A stretch of DNA of 64,000 nt. Source: Hyphomicrobium sp. MC1 (GTDB lineage: Bacteria > Pseudomonadota > Alphaproteobacteria > Rhizobiales > Hyphomicrobiaceae). How positions within the stretch are numbered: the stretch's first letter is position 1; the number at the start of each line of letters is the position of its first letter. Below, piece after piece: positions 1 to 8,774 of the stretch. The position numbers were made by a program, and so were the translations under genes. The stretch lies in contig NC_015717.1 in NCBI RefSeq assembly GCF_000253295.1, positions 1,488,001 to 1,552,000 of the forward strand, written 5' to 3'. The notes under the pieces were generated by a model that made no database searches, was not told the origin of the DNA, and saw nothing but the letters and a program-made list of their open reading frames with translations.

Positions 1-785
1 AAGGTCGCGTAACAGTTTTGCGCGAAGGCGGCTTCGCGGATTGTCCTTTTGAAAAGGAAGACCTGATCGGCGAGGTCGACAGGGTCACCGTGAAGGAGAT
101 TGATTTCGAGCTGCGCGGCGCCGCCTTCCTGGATGATGGTGTCGATCTTGAGGTACTGGCGCTCGGCGAATTCGTAAATGTCATCGACGATCTTGTCATA
201 TTCGTCGACAGCGCCAAGGCTGTAGGCTTGGCGGCCTGCGCCAGGACGACCGGAACGGCCCGTCGGCGGCTCCAAGGGATAATCGGGATCGGGGTTGGTT
301 TTCGTCAGATAGAATTCGAGTTCCGGCGCAACGACTGGCACCCAGCCTTCCTTGGCGTAGAGATCGACGACGCGCTTCAAGACGTTGCGCGGTGCTATTT
401 CAACCGGACCGCCGCTCTGCCATTGGGCGTCGTGAATGACCTGCGCGGTTGGGCTCGAAGCCCACGGAGCTGGGCGGATGGTTGACAGATCGGGAACCAT
501 CATCAGGTCGCTCTCGGCGTAAAGCTCCTGACCGTCTTCTTCGAAACCGACGTAGTCGCCGGTGATAGTCTGATGAAAAATCGATATCGGAAGATGGACC
601 GCATCGAGTTTCACGAATTTCTCAGCGGGCATCGTCTTGCCGCGCGCGACACCTGCAATATCGGGCACTGCACAATCTATTTCTTCGATGCGATGTTCGC
701 GCAGCCAATCCCGAAGTCCTTCAGGAGTGGAGCCGACGCCGAAATCACTTTCCTCGTGGATGGGACGTACTGGTGGGGCGTTCAT
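1..785 (-). CDS. Glutamine synthetase family protein, probably gamma-glutamylputrescine synthetase (3' end cut by window)
   Basis: This ATP-dependent glutamate-amine ligase family gene runs off the left edge, so only the first 261 codons are visible. The translation begins MNAPPVRPIHEESDFG. Residues about 20-120 form the GS beta-grasp domain, with DIAGVARGK and an IFHQTITGDY segment. The catalytic domain follows with APELEFYL and, near the edge, GGAAQLEINLLHGD. In family terms these carry the metal- and glutamate-binding glutamates. The polyamine ABC transporter and PuuB-like oxidase next door suggest a PuuA-type enzyme that glutamylates putrescine rather than a housekeeping GlnA. The start at 785 is the first ATG in frame; no strong ribosome binding site was seen. 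Confidence 0.85.
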   Translation of the reverse strand, partial: MNAPPVRPIHEESDFGVGSTPEGLRDWLREHRIEEIDCAVPDIAGVARGKTMPAEKFVKLDAVHLPISIFHQTITGDYVGFEEDGQELYAESDLMMVPDLSTIRPAPWASSPTAQVIHDAQWQSGGPVEIAPRNVLKRVVDLYAKEGWVPVVAPELEFYLTKTNPDPDYPLEPPTGRSGRPGAGRQAYSLGAVDEYDKIVDDIYEFAERQYLKIDTIIQEGGAAQLEINLLHGDPVDLADQVFLFKRTIREAAFAQNCYAT

Positions 786-1262
786 GGAGCACCTGGGTAT
801 TGTTCAACTATATTCGGCTGACGCGTTGTGTTCGGTCTAACGAACGTCATCGCCAAGCGTCGAGGTCATGTGACAGCCATGGCTTTGATAAGGAGGGCTT
901 GCCCTCTAAGTTCAGACATCGGTCAGACGCATTGAGCCGTCGCTCGGTAGGCTAGAAGAGACTTAACCTTTTACATGGGGGGACCTCAATAGCCGCCACG
1001 ATGACATATCTTATCGCCAAATATCGTTGCCGTCGCCCAATAGGGCGGCGCCCTGACTTGAGATCGGGCAATCGTCCATTGGACGAACGTTTTTCGTTGC
1101 GCGTCGCAGTGCAAACAAGAAATCTCCGACAAGCCCCGTTGTGCTTCGCAATTTAAATGCGCAGTATGGTCGGTGTTTAGCAAAACGCTGTGCGAGCGGC
1201 GTTGGGTGTGGTCCGGCCGTTTAACGTGGCCGGGTATGGGACTGATCCGTGGAGGATTTCGG
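786..1262. promoter_or_regulatory. Divergent intergenic region between the puuA-like gene and potF
   Basis: This stretch of 477 bases separates two divergent polyamine genes, so it must hold both promoters. No convincing coding sequence, repeat or operator was found. Short open frames in it have no family resemblance or ribosome binding site. A GGAGGA at 1251-1256 is the ribosome binding site of potF. Confidence 0.5.
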
Positions 1263-2381
1263 ATGTTGTGGCTCAGTAAGGCGGCGCGTAGCGTCGCGTA
1301 CTCTATTGTTGCGGCTGTGGCGACAGTCGGACTCGTTGGCCATCACGCGCAGGCAGCTGATAGAGTCGTAAAAGTCTACAACTGGTCGGATTATATCGAT
1401 CCTTCGATCCTTACCGATTTCACGAAGGAAACCGGTATCAAGGTCGTTTATGACGTCTTCGACAGCAACGAAGTTCTGGAAACAAAGCTTCTCGCAGGCG
1501 GCAGCGGATATGACGTCGTCGTTCCGACCGCATCGTTTCTTTCGCGCCAGATCAAAGCCGGCGTGTTCCAGAAACTCGATAAGGCCAAGCTTCCAAACTT
1601 AAAGTACGCATGGCCCGAAGTTTATAATCGTATCGCGCAGTACGATCCGGGTAACGAATACGCCGTCAACTGGATGTGGGGTACCACGGGCGTCGGCTAT
1701 AATGAAGGCAAGATCAAAGAGCGCATGGCTGATGCGCCGGTCAACTCACTCGATATGATCTTCAAGCCGGAGATTGCCGCGAAGTTCAAGGACTGCGGCA
1801 TCTATATGCTGGATTCACCGGAAGACATCATTCCGGTTGCACTCAATTACCTCGGCCTCGATCCGAATACGAAAAATCCGGAAGACTTCCAAAAAGTCGA
1901 AGATATGCTGCTGAAGATCAGGCCGTATATCAAGAAGTTCCATTCCTCCGAATACATCAACGCGCTGGCGAACGGCGATGCTTGCATGGCGCTCGGCTGG
2001 TCGGGCGATATTCTTCAGGCCGCGTCGCGCGCTGAAGAAGCGAAGAATGGCCAAGTCATCAAGTATAATATTCCGAAGGAAGGTACGCAGATGTGGTTCG
2101 ACATGATGGCGATCCCGGCGGACGCCAAGGATGTCGACGAAGCTCTGACCTTCATCAATTATCTCAACCGGCCAGAGGTCATGGCGAAGGCTTCAAACTT
2201 CGTCCAGTATGCGAACGGCAACCTCGGTTCGCAGAAGTTCATCGATAAGAGCGTCCTCGATAACCCGGCGGTCTATCCGGATGCCGATACGATGAAGAAA
2301 TTGTTCGTCCACTTGACGTGGGATAATAAAACCCAACGTGTCGCCACGCGAATGTGGACGAAAATCACGACAGGCCAATAA
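1263..2381 (+). CDS. potF: Polyamine (putrescine/spermidine) ABC transporter periplasmic binding protein, PotF type
   Basis: This 372-residue protein binds putrescine or a related polyamine in the periplasm and passes it to the PotGHI transporter. It has a cleavable signal peptide (about residues 1-33, hydrophobic core then GHHAQAAD). The mature start VVKVYNWSDYIDPS is the hallmark of PotD/PotF proteins, and GTTGVGYNEGKI and NWMWGTTG lie in the ligand cleft. The ATG at 1263 was chosen because GGAGGA lies 6 bases upstream. An in-frame start 30 codons earlier would put a charged leader before the signal peptide. A strong terminator-like hairpin follows before potG. Confidence 0.93.
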   Translation: MLWLSKAARSVAYSIVAAVATVGLVGHHAQAADRVVKVYNWSDYIDPSILTDFTKETGIKVVYDVFDSNEVLETKLLAGGSGYDVVVPTASFLSRQIKAGVFQKLDKAKLPNLKYAWPEVYNRIAQYDPGNEYAVNWMWGTTGVGYNEGKIKERMADAPVNSLDMIFKPEIAAKFKDCGIYMLDSPEDIIPVALNYLGLDPNTKNPEDFQKVEDMLLKIRPYIKKFHSSEYINALANGDACMALGWSGDILQAASRAEEAKNGQVIKYNIPKEGTQMWFDMMAIPADAKDVDEALTFINYLNRPEVMAKASNFVQYANGNLGSQKFIDKSVLDNPAVYPDADTMKKLFVHLTWDNKTQRVATRMWTKITTGQ

Positions 2382-2388
2382 GTTCAGG

Positions 2389-2420
2389 GCCGCGCCAGAA
2401 ACATACTGGCGCGGCTTTTT
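2389..2420 (+). terminator. Intra-operon hairpin terminator/attenuator after potF
   Basis: A perfect 10-bp stem (GCCGCGCCAG at 2389-2398 with CTGGCGCGGC at 2406-2415) is followed at once by five T. It sits between potF and potG. That fits partial termination, giving more binding protein than membrane transporter. Confidence 0.8.
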
Positions 2421-2482
2421 CTTTCTTCACTGTCGCCGGTGTCCCGGCGGTCAATTTCGATCGGTTGAAGGGAACTCTCATC

Positions 2483-3676
2483 ATGTCTGTTGCGACTGCT
2501 CCATCCCAGGCGAACGCTGCTTCCTCGCAACGTGCAGGTCCGCGGACGGCCGCACCGCAGACCGGGTTCGCGCCGTGGAAGAATCCAGACCTTCCGCCGA
2601 TGGTTCGCTTCGAAGGCATCACGAAACGGTTCGATGACTTTGTCGCCGTCAATAATGTGACACTCGATATTTATGAGAAAGAGTTCTTTGCGCTTCTTGG
2701 GCCTTCTGGGTGCGGAAAGAGTACGCTTCTCCGAATGCTCGCCGGGTTCGAGCGGCCAACCGAGGGTCGCATCATCGTCGCCGGGCAGGACATCACCGAC
2801 ATGCCTCCCTATGAGCGGCCGGTAAACATGATGTTCCAGTCGTACGCGCTGTTTCCTCATATGACGGTCGAGCGCAACATCGGTTTCGGCCTCAAACAGG
2901 AGGGGATGCCGAAGGACAAGATCGAAGAGCGCGTCGATGAAGCCATGGGGATGCTTGAGCTTCGTCAGTTCGCGAAACGCAAGCCCAATCAGCTGTCCGG
3001 CGGCCAGCAGCAGCGCGTGGCGCTTGCGCGCGCCATCGCCAAGAAGCCGCGCCTTGTTCTGCTCGACGAGCCGCTCGGCGCGCTGGACAAGAAGCTGCGG
3101 CAGCAGGCTCAGTTCGAATTGATGCGTATTCAAGAAACGACGGGGACGACCTTCATCATCGTCACGCACGATCAGGAAGAGGCGATGACGGTCGCGAGCC
3201 GCATCGCCGTGATGGAGAAGGGCCTTCTTCAGCAGGTCGCGACGCCGGGCGATATCTATGAGAATCCGAAGACGCGGTACATCGCGGGCTTCATCGGCGA
3301 CGTGAATGTCTTTGAAGGCACCGTCTCGAATGTTTCGGAAGGCTGCGTCGAAATCGATGCGGCGGACGGCTACAAGTTCAAGACAAGAAGTGCAGAGCCC
3401 GTGACCGTTGGGCAGAAAGTCGGGCTGGCGCTGCGGCCTGAGAAAATCCGGATCGGGCGTGAGAAGCCCTCATCAGACGTCAACGCCATTCCCGGCAAAG
3501 TCGAAGATATCGGCTACCTTGGCTCAATTTCGCATTATCACGTTCGTACGGCTTCGGGCGAACGCATAACGGCGCTTCGTGCCAACGCGGCACACACGGT
3601 CGAGCAATCGATCACCTGGGAGGACGGCGTCTGGCTCGATTGGCCGGTCGATGCAGGCGTGGTGCTGACGGGCTGA
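2483..3676 (+). CDS. potG: Polyamine ABC transporter ATP-binding protein, PotG/PotA type
   Basis: This 397-residue cytoplasmic ATPase energises polyamine import. Visible motifs are Walker A GPSGCGKST (about residue 75), Q-loop FQSYALFPHM, signature LSGGQQQRVALARA, Walker B LVLLDEP and the switch-histidine stretch IIVTHDQEEA. The C-terminal 130 residues form the TOBE-type regulatory domain typical of this family, with LRPEKIRIG. The N-terminal extension of about 50 residues is rich in Ala, Ser and Pro. The start at 2483 was chosen for the AAGGGAA just upstream. It lies 10 bases before potH, so the two are surely co-transcribed. Confidence 0.93.
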   Translation: MSVATAPSQANAASSQRAGPRTAAPQTGFAPWKNPDLPPMVRFEGITKRFDDFVAVNNVTLDIYEKEFFALLGPSGCGKSTLLRMLAGFERPTEGRIIVAGQDITDMPPYERPVNMMFQSYALFPHMTVERNIGFGLKQEGMPKDKIEERVDEAMGMLELRQFAKRKPNQLSGGQQQRVALARAIAKKPRLVLLDEPLGALDKKLRQQAQFELMRIQETTGTTFIIVTHDQEEAMTVASRIAVMEKGLLQQVATPGDIYENPKTRYIAGFIGDVNVFEGTVSNVSEGCVEIDAADGYKFKTRSAEPVTVGQKVGLALRPEKIRIGREKPSSDVNAIPGKVEDIGYLGSISHYHVRTASGERITALRANAAHTVEQSITWEDGVWLDWPVDAGVVLTG

Positions 3677-3686
3677 GGTTGCACAT

Positions 3687-4589
3687 ATGCGTTCAAAAAC
3701 TTCCGATCTGAAGCGCTGGTACGTGATCGGCGCGCCGTTTCTCTGGTTGCTCGTTTTCTTCCTCATTCCGTTCTTTATCGTCTTCAAGCTATCGCTTTCC
3801 GATGTCGCGACCGCGATCCCGCCGTACACGCCAACGTTCAGTTGGTCGAAGGGGATCGGCACGTTCCTCTCGCAGCTCGATTTCGAGAACTACACATTTC
3901 TTTTCAGCGACTCTCTTTACATCAATTCGTATCTCTCGAGCCTCAAGATCGCGTTCTTTTCGACGATCCTGACCTTGCTTGTCGCGTACCCGATGGCTTA
4001 CGGCATGGCGCGGGCGCCGAAGTCTTGGCAGCCGACGTTGATGATGCTCGTTATCCTACCGTTCTGGACCTCATTTCTGATCCGCATTTATGCCTGGATC
4101 GCGATCCTGAAGCCCGAGGGCTTTCTGTCGTTGTTCCTGATAAAGCTCGGCATCATCAGCGAGCCCTTGCAAATCATGAATACGACGACGGCGGTCTATA
4201 TCGGCATCGTGTATTCCTATCTGCCCTTTATGATCTTGCCGCTCTATGCCAGCCTCGAGAAGATCAATCCGTCGTTGCTTGAGGCCGCGCAGGATCTCGG
4301 CTCGCAACCGTGGCGCGCCTTCTGGCAAGTGACGTTTCCATTGTCGATGCCCGGCGTATTCGCTGGATGCCTGCTCGTTTTCATTCCGGCGGTTGGTGAG
4401 TTTGTCATCCCGGACCTGCTTGGCGGCTCGGATACGCTGATGATAGGTAAGACGCTGTGGACGGAATTCTTCAATAACCGCGACTGGCCGTTGGCGTCGG
4501 CGGTGGCGGTGCTGCTGTTGCTGGTGCTGATCATTCCGATCGTCCTGTTCCAGCGGCAGCAGGAAATGCAGCGGGAGGCCGGACGATGA
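3687..4589 (+). CDS. potH: Polyamine ABC transporter permease, PotH type
   Basis: This 300-residue inner-membrane permease has about six transmembrane helices. The first is the very hydrophobic FLWLLVFFLIPFFIVF near residue 20. The cytoplasmic EAA loop that docks on the ATPase is present as EAAQDLGSQPWRAFW (about residues 195-210). The large loop after helix 1 is usual for the PotB/PotH family. Its last four bases overlap the start of potI (ATGA), which implies translational coupling. Confidence 0.92.
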   Translation: MRSKTSDLKRWYVIGAPFLWLLVFFLIPFFIVFKLSLSDVATAIPPYTPTFSWSKGIGTFLSQLDFENYTFLFSDSLYINSYLSSLKIAFFSTILTLLVAYPMAYGMARAPKSWQPTLMMLVILPFWTSFLIRIYAWIAILKPEGFLSLFLIKLGIISEPLQIMNTTTAVYIGIVYSYLPFMILPLYASLEKINPSLLEAAQDLGSQPWRAFWQVTFPLSMPGVFAGCLLVFIPAVGEFVIPDLLGGSDTLMIGKTLWTEFFNNRDWPLASAVAVLLLLVLIIPIVLFQRQQEMQREAGR

Positions 4590-5410
4590 AGGGACGCTTT
4601 TCCTGGTTCAACGCGACTTCGATCACGTTCGGATTTGCGTTCCTTTACATTCCGATCCTGCTGTTGGTGATCTTCAGCTTCAACGAGTCAAAGCTCGTTA
4701 CCGTATGGGCCGGATGGTCGACGAAGTGGTACGGCTCGCTGCTTCAGAACCAGGGTCTCAAAGATGCGGCGTGGGTGACCATTCGTGTCGCCATTGTTTC
4801 GGCGACAGTCGCGACGGTGCTCGGCACGCTTGCGGCCATCACGCTTGTCCGCATGGGACGGTTCCATGGTCGAACACTTTTTTCGGGAATGATCTTTGCG
4901 CCGCTCGTCATGCCGGACGTTATCACCGGCCTGTCGCTGCTGCTGGTGTTCGTGGCGCTGGGCTTCGATCGCGGCTTCTGGACGATCACGATCGCGCACA
5001 TCACATTCACGATGTGCTACGCCGCTGTCGTCGTGCAGGCGCGCCTGCAGGACTTCGACAAGTCGGTCGAGGAAGCTGCGATGGATCTCGGAGCGACGCC
5101 GGTCGGCACGTTCTTTCAAATAACGCTGCCGATCATCGCGCCATCGGTCGTATCGGCATGGTTGCTTGCGTTCACGCTTTCACTTGATGATCTCGTGATT
5201 GCGAGTTTCACGACAGGCCCGGGTGCGACGACCCTGCCGATGAAAATTTACAGTCAGGTCCGGCTTGGCGTGACGCCGGAGATCAACGCCATCTCAACGA
5301 TCCTGGTCGGCATCGTAACGGTTGGCGTACTTTCCGCGGCGTTCTTTACCAAGCGGCAGACGGATCGGGCTGAGCGCGAGCGCCGGAAGGCTTTTGGTGC
5401 CACGGGCTGA
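4586..5410 (+). CDS. potI: Polyamine ABC transporter permease, PotI type
   Basis: This is the second permease of the PotFGHI importer, 274 residues with about six membrane helices. The EAA loop is visible as EEAAMDLGATPVGTFF (about residues 155-170). The SLDDLVIASFTTGPG segment near residue 195 is strongly conserved in PotC/PotI proteins. The start overlaps the potH stop by four bases. Confidence 0.92.
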   Translation: MKGRFSWFNATSITFGFAFLYIPILLLVIFSFNESKLVTVWAGWSTKWYGSLLQNQGLKDAAWVTIRVAIVSATVATVLGTLAAITLVRMGRFHGRTLFSGMIFAPLVMPDVITGLSLLLVFVALGFDRGFWTITIAHITFTMCYAAVVVQARLQDFDKSVEEAAMDLGATPVGTFFQITLPIIAPSVVSAWLLAFTLSLDDLVIASFTTGPGATTLPMKIYSQVRLGVTPEINAISTILVGIVTVGVLSAAFFTKRQTDRAERERRKAFGATG

Positions 5411-5569
5411 GTTGCGACGAGCGGGTGGCTTAACGGCCGCTTGGCGGTATTGCTTCTATCCATTGCAAGGGCGGATTCCGATTGCGCGGAATAGGGAGCG
5501 GTGCGCGATGCTGGAGATGAGAAGTCGCATTTGTCTTTCGCGCCAGAGCGCGCTAAGCACCGGGCCATC

Positions 5570-6847
5570 GTGACAGCACAAGATTACATACGTTCCTATT
5601 ACGCCGCGACGGCCAATGACCAGACGCGCTATCCGGTGCTCGAAGGCACCGTTAAAGCCGATGTCTGCATCGTTGGCGGCGGTTTTTCCGGCGTAGCGGC
5701 GGCGCTGACGCTGGCGGAGCGCGGACGGTCAGTCGTTCTGCTCGAAGCCAACCGCATCGGGTGGGGCGCGTCGGGACGCAACGGCGGCCAGATGATCGGC
5801 GGCATCAGCGGCGAAGAGGCAATCAAGCGGCAGCTTGGTTCGGCGGGCGCCAAGCTCGTGCGCGATATGCGGTATCGCGGGCATCAGATTATCGAAGAGC
5901 GGGTCGCTAAATATAAAATCGCCTGCGATCTGGCTTACGGCTGGATGGAGGTCGCGGCCCGGCCGAAACATATGGATCATATGCGCGCCTACGTCGAAGG
6001 CCGGATGAAAGATGGCGACGGCGATCAGATCGAGGTCGTCGAGAAGCATCGGATGCCCGAAGTTCTCGGCACGGAATCCTACTATGGCGGTTACATCGAC
6101 CGGCGCAGTGGTCATGTGCATCCACTCAATCTGTGTCGCGGGGAAGCAGCGGCGGCGGCTTCGCTCGGCGTCAAGATTTTCGAAGGAACGAAGGTCGTCA
6201 ATCTGTCGGGCGGCGCAAGGCCCTGGGTTCAGACCGAGCGAGGCCGCGTCGAAGCTGGAACTGTCATCATCGGCGGCGAGATTTTCGAAAAGTTCGGCCA
6301 GCCGGGGCTCAAGGGGTTGATGCTGCCCGCGGGCAGCTACATCATCGCGACCGAACCACTGACGGGCTCAGAGACGGCATCCGTCGATCCGCAAAATCTC
6401 GCGGTCGCTGACAGTAACGTGGTGCTCGATTATTTCCGGATGTCGGCGGATCGCCGCATGCTGTTTGGCGGCCGCTGCAACTATACCAACCGCGATCCGA
6501 AAGATATCGCTGCGGTCATGCATCCGCGAATGGTGCAGGTGTTTCCGCAGCTCAAGAATGCGCGGGTGGAATTCAAGTGGGGTGGGACGATCGCGATCGT
6601 CGTCAATCGCGTGCCCGCCGTCGGGCGGCTGTCACCGAACCTTTATTACTTCCAGGGCTATTCGGGGCACGGCGTCAACGCTACGCACATCATGGCCGAA
6701 ATCGTTTCCGACGCCATTTGCGGTACGACAGAGCAGTTCGACCTGATGTCGCGGATCAAGCATGTGCGGCTGCCGCTGAGCGACGTGTTCGGCAACTACA
6801 TGCTGGCGCTCGGGATGCTCTACTACCGCATGCGCGATTTGATGTAA
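5570..6847 (+). CDS. puuB: FAD-dependent oxidoreductase, gamma-glutamylputrescine oxidase (PuuB) type
   Basis: This 425-residue DAO-family flavoprotein probably oxidises gamma-glutamylputrescine to the aldehyde, after the ligase encoded at the left edge. The N-terminal dinucleotide fold is VCIVGGGFSGVAAALTLAE (about residues 27-45). It is followed by GWGASGRNGGQ, a signature of the PuuB/OrdL group. FQGYSGHGVNATHI near the end is the C-terminal FAD contact. The GTG at 5570 gives MTAQDYIRSYYAATAND, which aligns with family N-termini and gives the usual length. A GTG at 5501 in the same frame is possible but has its Shine-Dalgarno too close. Transcription follows potI in the same direction. Confidence 0.85.
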   Translation: MTAQDYIRSYYAATANDQTRYPVLEGTVKADVCIVGGGFSGVAAALTLAERGRSVVLLEANRIGWGASGRNGGQMIGGISGEEAIKRQLGSAGAKLVRDMRYRGHQIIEERVAKYKIACDLAYGWMEVAARPKHMDHMRAYVEGRMKDGDGDQIEVVEKHRMPEVLGTESYYGGYIDRRSGHVHPLNLCRGEAAAAASLGVKIFEGTKVVNLSGGARPWVQTERGRVEAGTVIIGGEIFEKFGQPGLKGLMLPAGSYIIATEPLTGSETASVDPQNLAVADSNVVLDYFRMSADRRMLFGGRCNYTNRDPKDIAAVMHPRMVQVFPQLKNARVEFKWGGTIAIVVNRVPAVGRLSPNLYYFQGYSGHGVNATHIMAEIVSDAICGTTEQFDLMSRIKHVRLPLSDVFGNYMLALGMLYYRMRDLM

Positions 6848-6868
6848 GCGCCGCAGCAGCAGCGCCAA

Positions 6869-7510
6869 CTACCAGCGAAGGACGCGCGGTCCGAGCAACG
6901 CGCCGAGGCCCGTCATCACCAGAACGCCGATCGAGTACCAGACCGCCAGAAACAGCGGGCTGTCGTCCGGGCAATGCGCTGCATAAAGCGTTGCGGATAT
7001 GCCTGCCGATAGCAGGCCGCCGACGGCGCCGGCAATGACCGGGTGGGTCGTCGCGCCGTCGCGCAAGGCATAAAGCACGGCGACCAGCGGCGTCAGCGAC
7101 AGCAGCGGAATGACGATCAGGCAGAAGACGGCGTTGTGTCCGACCATATTGGCGCGCCAGGCATCGCTCGGCAGGGCGAAAAGTTCGAGGAGGACACCGA
7201 CGGCAAGCACCAGCGGTGCCAGGGCTAGCCACCACATCATTTTGCCCGGCTTAAAGTCCGGCCGCGCCAAGTCGCGAACCAAGAAGAACGCGGGAATGGC
7301 GACGCTCAGCGTCAGAACGAATTTGAAAAGGAAGCGCGGCGACGAGGTCACCAGTTCCATGAAGTGATCGCGAATGCCGAACAGACCGTAAAACACGAGG
7401 GCCGTGATCAACGTGCCAACGCCGACCGCCGTCGCCAAGGTCTGGGCGACAGGCGGCTCGACGCTTTTGGCGTCGGCAGCAAGGGCTTTGATCAGATCTT
7501 CGGTTCTCAT
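6869..7510 (-). CDS. nrsF: NrsF-type (DUF1109) anti-sigma factor, membrane protein
   Basis: This 213-residue protein has about six transmembrane helices and matches the DUF1109/NrsF family, which holds an ECF sigma-F factor inactive at the inner membrane. The N-terminal 25 residues (MRTEDLIKALAADAKSVEPP) are the cytoplasmic part that normally contacts the sigma factor. It contains one clear cysteine in a loop (AAHCPDD) near residue 177. In Caulobacter, NrsF cysteines sense oxidants or metals. The start overlaps the sigma gene stop by four bases. Confidence 0.85.
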   Translation of the reverse strand: MRTEDLIKALAADAKSVEPPVAQTLATAVGVGTLITALVFYGLFGIRDHFMELVTSSPRFLFKFVLTLSVAIPAFFLVRDLARPDFKPGKMMWWLALAPLVLAVGVLLELFALPSDAWRANMVGHNAVFCLIVIPLLSLTPLVAVLYALRDGATTHPVIAGAVGGLLSAGISATLYAAHCPDDSPLFLAVWYSIGVLVMTGLGALLGPRVLRW

Positions 7511-8064
7511 ATCTTCTTCTCTTGATAGGTCTCCGAGAGGGCCTTCAGGCTTCGGTGCAAAGCGACGCGTACTGCGACTTCCGTCATTCCAAGGCGTTCC
7601 GCGACGTCGCGTGCGGAATGCCCATCGATGCTTATGGAACGTACGATATCGCGGTTTTTCTCCGACAGACCATCGAGGATGCGATCCACGTCGCGGGCGT
7701 CGATGGAGGCCTGCTGATCGTCGCCTTCGATGTCGAATTCGGTGAGATCAACTGCCACTTCGGGACGTCGGCCGCGACGGCGCAAGTCGTCGATCATCTT
7801 GTTGCGCGAGATCGCCGAGACCCAGGGGCCAAGCGGCATCGATTGATCCCACGTATGCCGTTTCAAATGGATGGCAAGCAAAACGTCTTGCACCACATCC
7901 TCTACGTCATCACGCGGCACACCGATGCCGGCAAAGCCGCGCCGAACAACCCCTCTCAGAACCATCGACAGTTCGGACAGGAGTTTATGGTAAGCGTTCT
8001 CGTTGCCCGCGATCGCCGCGCGCATCAAGGTCGACCACTGAGCGTCTCGAGCCTTTCGGTCCAA
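7507..8064 (-). CDS. sigF: ECF-type RNA polymerase sigma factor, SigF-like
   Basis: This small sigma-70 family factor is controlled by the overlapping nrsF gene. Region 2 is seen in DVEDVVQDVLLAIHLKRHTW and WVSAISRNKMIDDLRRRGRR. Region 4 is seen in LSEKNRDIVRSISIDGHSARD followed by the helix-turn-helix MTEVAVRVALHRSLKAL. The TTG at 8064 is preferred (MDRKARDAQWSTLM) because AGAAGG lies 7 bases upstream and family members begin just before this segment. A TTG at 8103 would add an Arg-rich leader of 13 residues, and an ATG at 8025 would remove conserved residues. Confidence 0.87.
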   Translation of the reverse strand: MDRKARDAQWSTLMRAAIAGNENAYHKLLSELSMVLRGVVRRGFAGIGVPRDDVEDVVQDVLLAIHLKRHTWDQSMPLGPWVSAISRNKMIDDLRRRGRRPEVAVDLTEFDIEGDDQQASIDARDVDRILDGLSEKNRDIVRSISIDGHSARDVAERLGMTEVAVRVALHRSLKALSETYQEKKI

Positions 8065-8227
8065 AATAGCCCTTCTTCGTCGTCTTCGCTGCTCGTAGAG
8101 CAAACGTTACATCGTGAAGAAAATATTTCTGCTGCCGCCGAACAGCATATTTCGACTCCGCGCCGCATATGGCAGGGATGGCATAAACTGCGCAAGGTGA
8201 CACGAAGCAAAAAACGCACTTTGGGGG

Positions 8228-8614
8228 TTAGTTAGCGGGCAGCCAAAGCCAGAGAATGGCGATGTAGGTCAGTCCGTGGAGAAGCTGGTCAATCCCCAAG
8301 GCCCACCAGAAGCCCGTATCTTTCGGCGTCCAGCCTTCGCGCGCGACGAGCCGCTGTTTCAGCCAATCGATATGATAGTGCAGGAGAAATTCGCCAGCGA
8401 GGAGAGCGGCGGCAAGCGGCAGGCCGCCACCCGGAAACAGCCAAAAAACGGGCGCCGTCAATACGATATGGATGAAGGCATGCAGCAGGCCGCCGGGCGC
8501 GCCATAGTGCCCTTTCTGCCGGAAAATCCCATCCGATTGCAGGATGAAGTCCGCGACGGCATGTTTCACAAGCAGATAGGTGATCGCGGCAAGCGCCGCG
8601 TGACCGGGTGACAT
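8228..8614 (-). CDS. DUF3307 domain integral membrane protein
   Basis: This 128-residue membrane protein of unknown function has three or four hydrophobic helices. The family pattern is recognisable: VKHAVADFILQSD near residue 20, HAFIHIVLTAPVFWLF, HYHIDWLKQRL and a final ALGIDQLLHGLTYIAILWLWL. The repeated His/Asp pairs (HAVADF, HIDW, DQLLH) are the conserved feature of DUF3307. It stands alone between the sigma factor and the molybdopterin oxidoreductase. Confidence 0.8.
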   Translation of the reverse strand: MSPGHAALAAITYLLVKHAVADFILQSDGIFRQKGHYGAPGGLLHAFIHIVLTAPVFWLFPGGGLPLAAALLAGEFLLHYHIDWLKQRLVAREGWTPKDTGFWWALGIDQLLHGLTYIAILWLWLPAN

Positions 8615-8774
8615 GAAGCTCCATCGCTGCCGGACGGCGATGGGCAGACACCGCTCGCTTCGTCCTTTTTCGTGGTTTTTAGCGTAACCGGGCTGTCTGG
8701 AATGTCACCTGGGGAACAGGTGGCCTGGGCAACGCGGTGCCGCCCAGGACCAATTTCGGTGTGCAGATGGCGTC

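Noticed and set aside
986..1183. 65-residue open frame on the minus strand between puuA-like and potF
   Set aside because: No ribosome binding site, no family resemblance, biased composition; it lies in what must be the divergent promoter region.
2384..3169. Long minus-strand frame opposite potG
   Set aside because: It is the antisense shadow of a well-supported ABC ATPase gene, with typical Arg/Leu-rich shadow composition.
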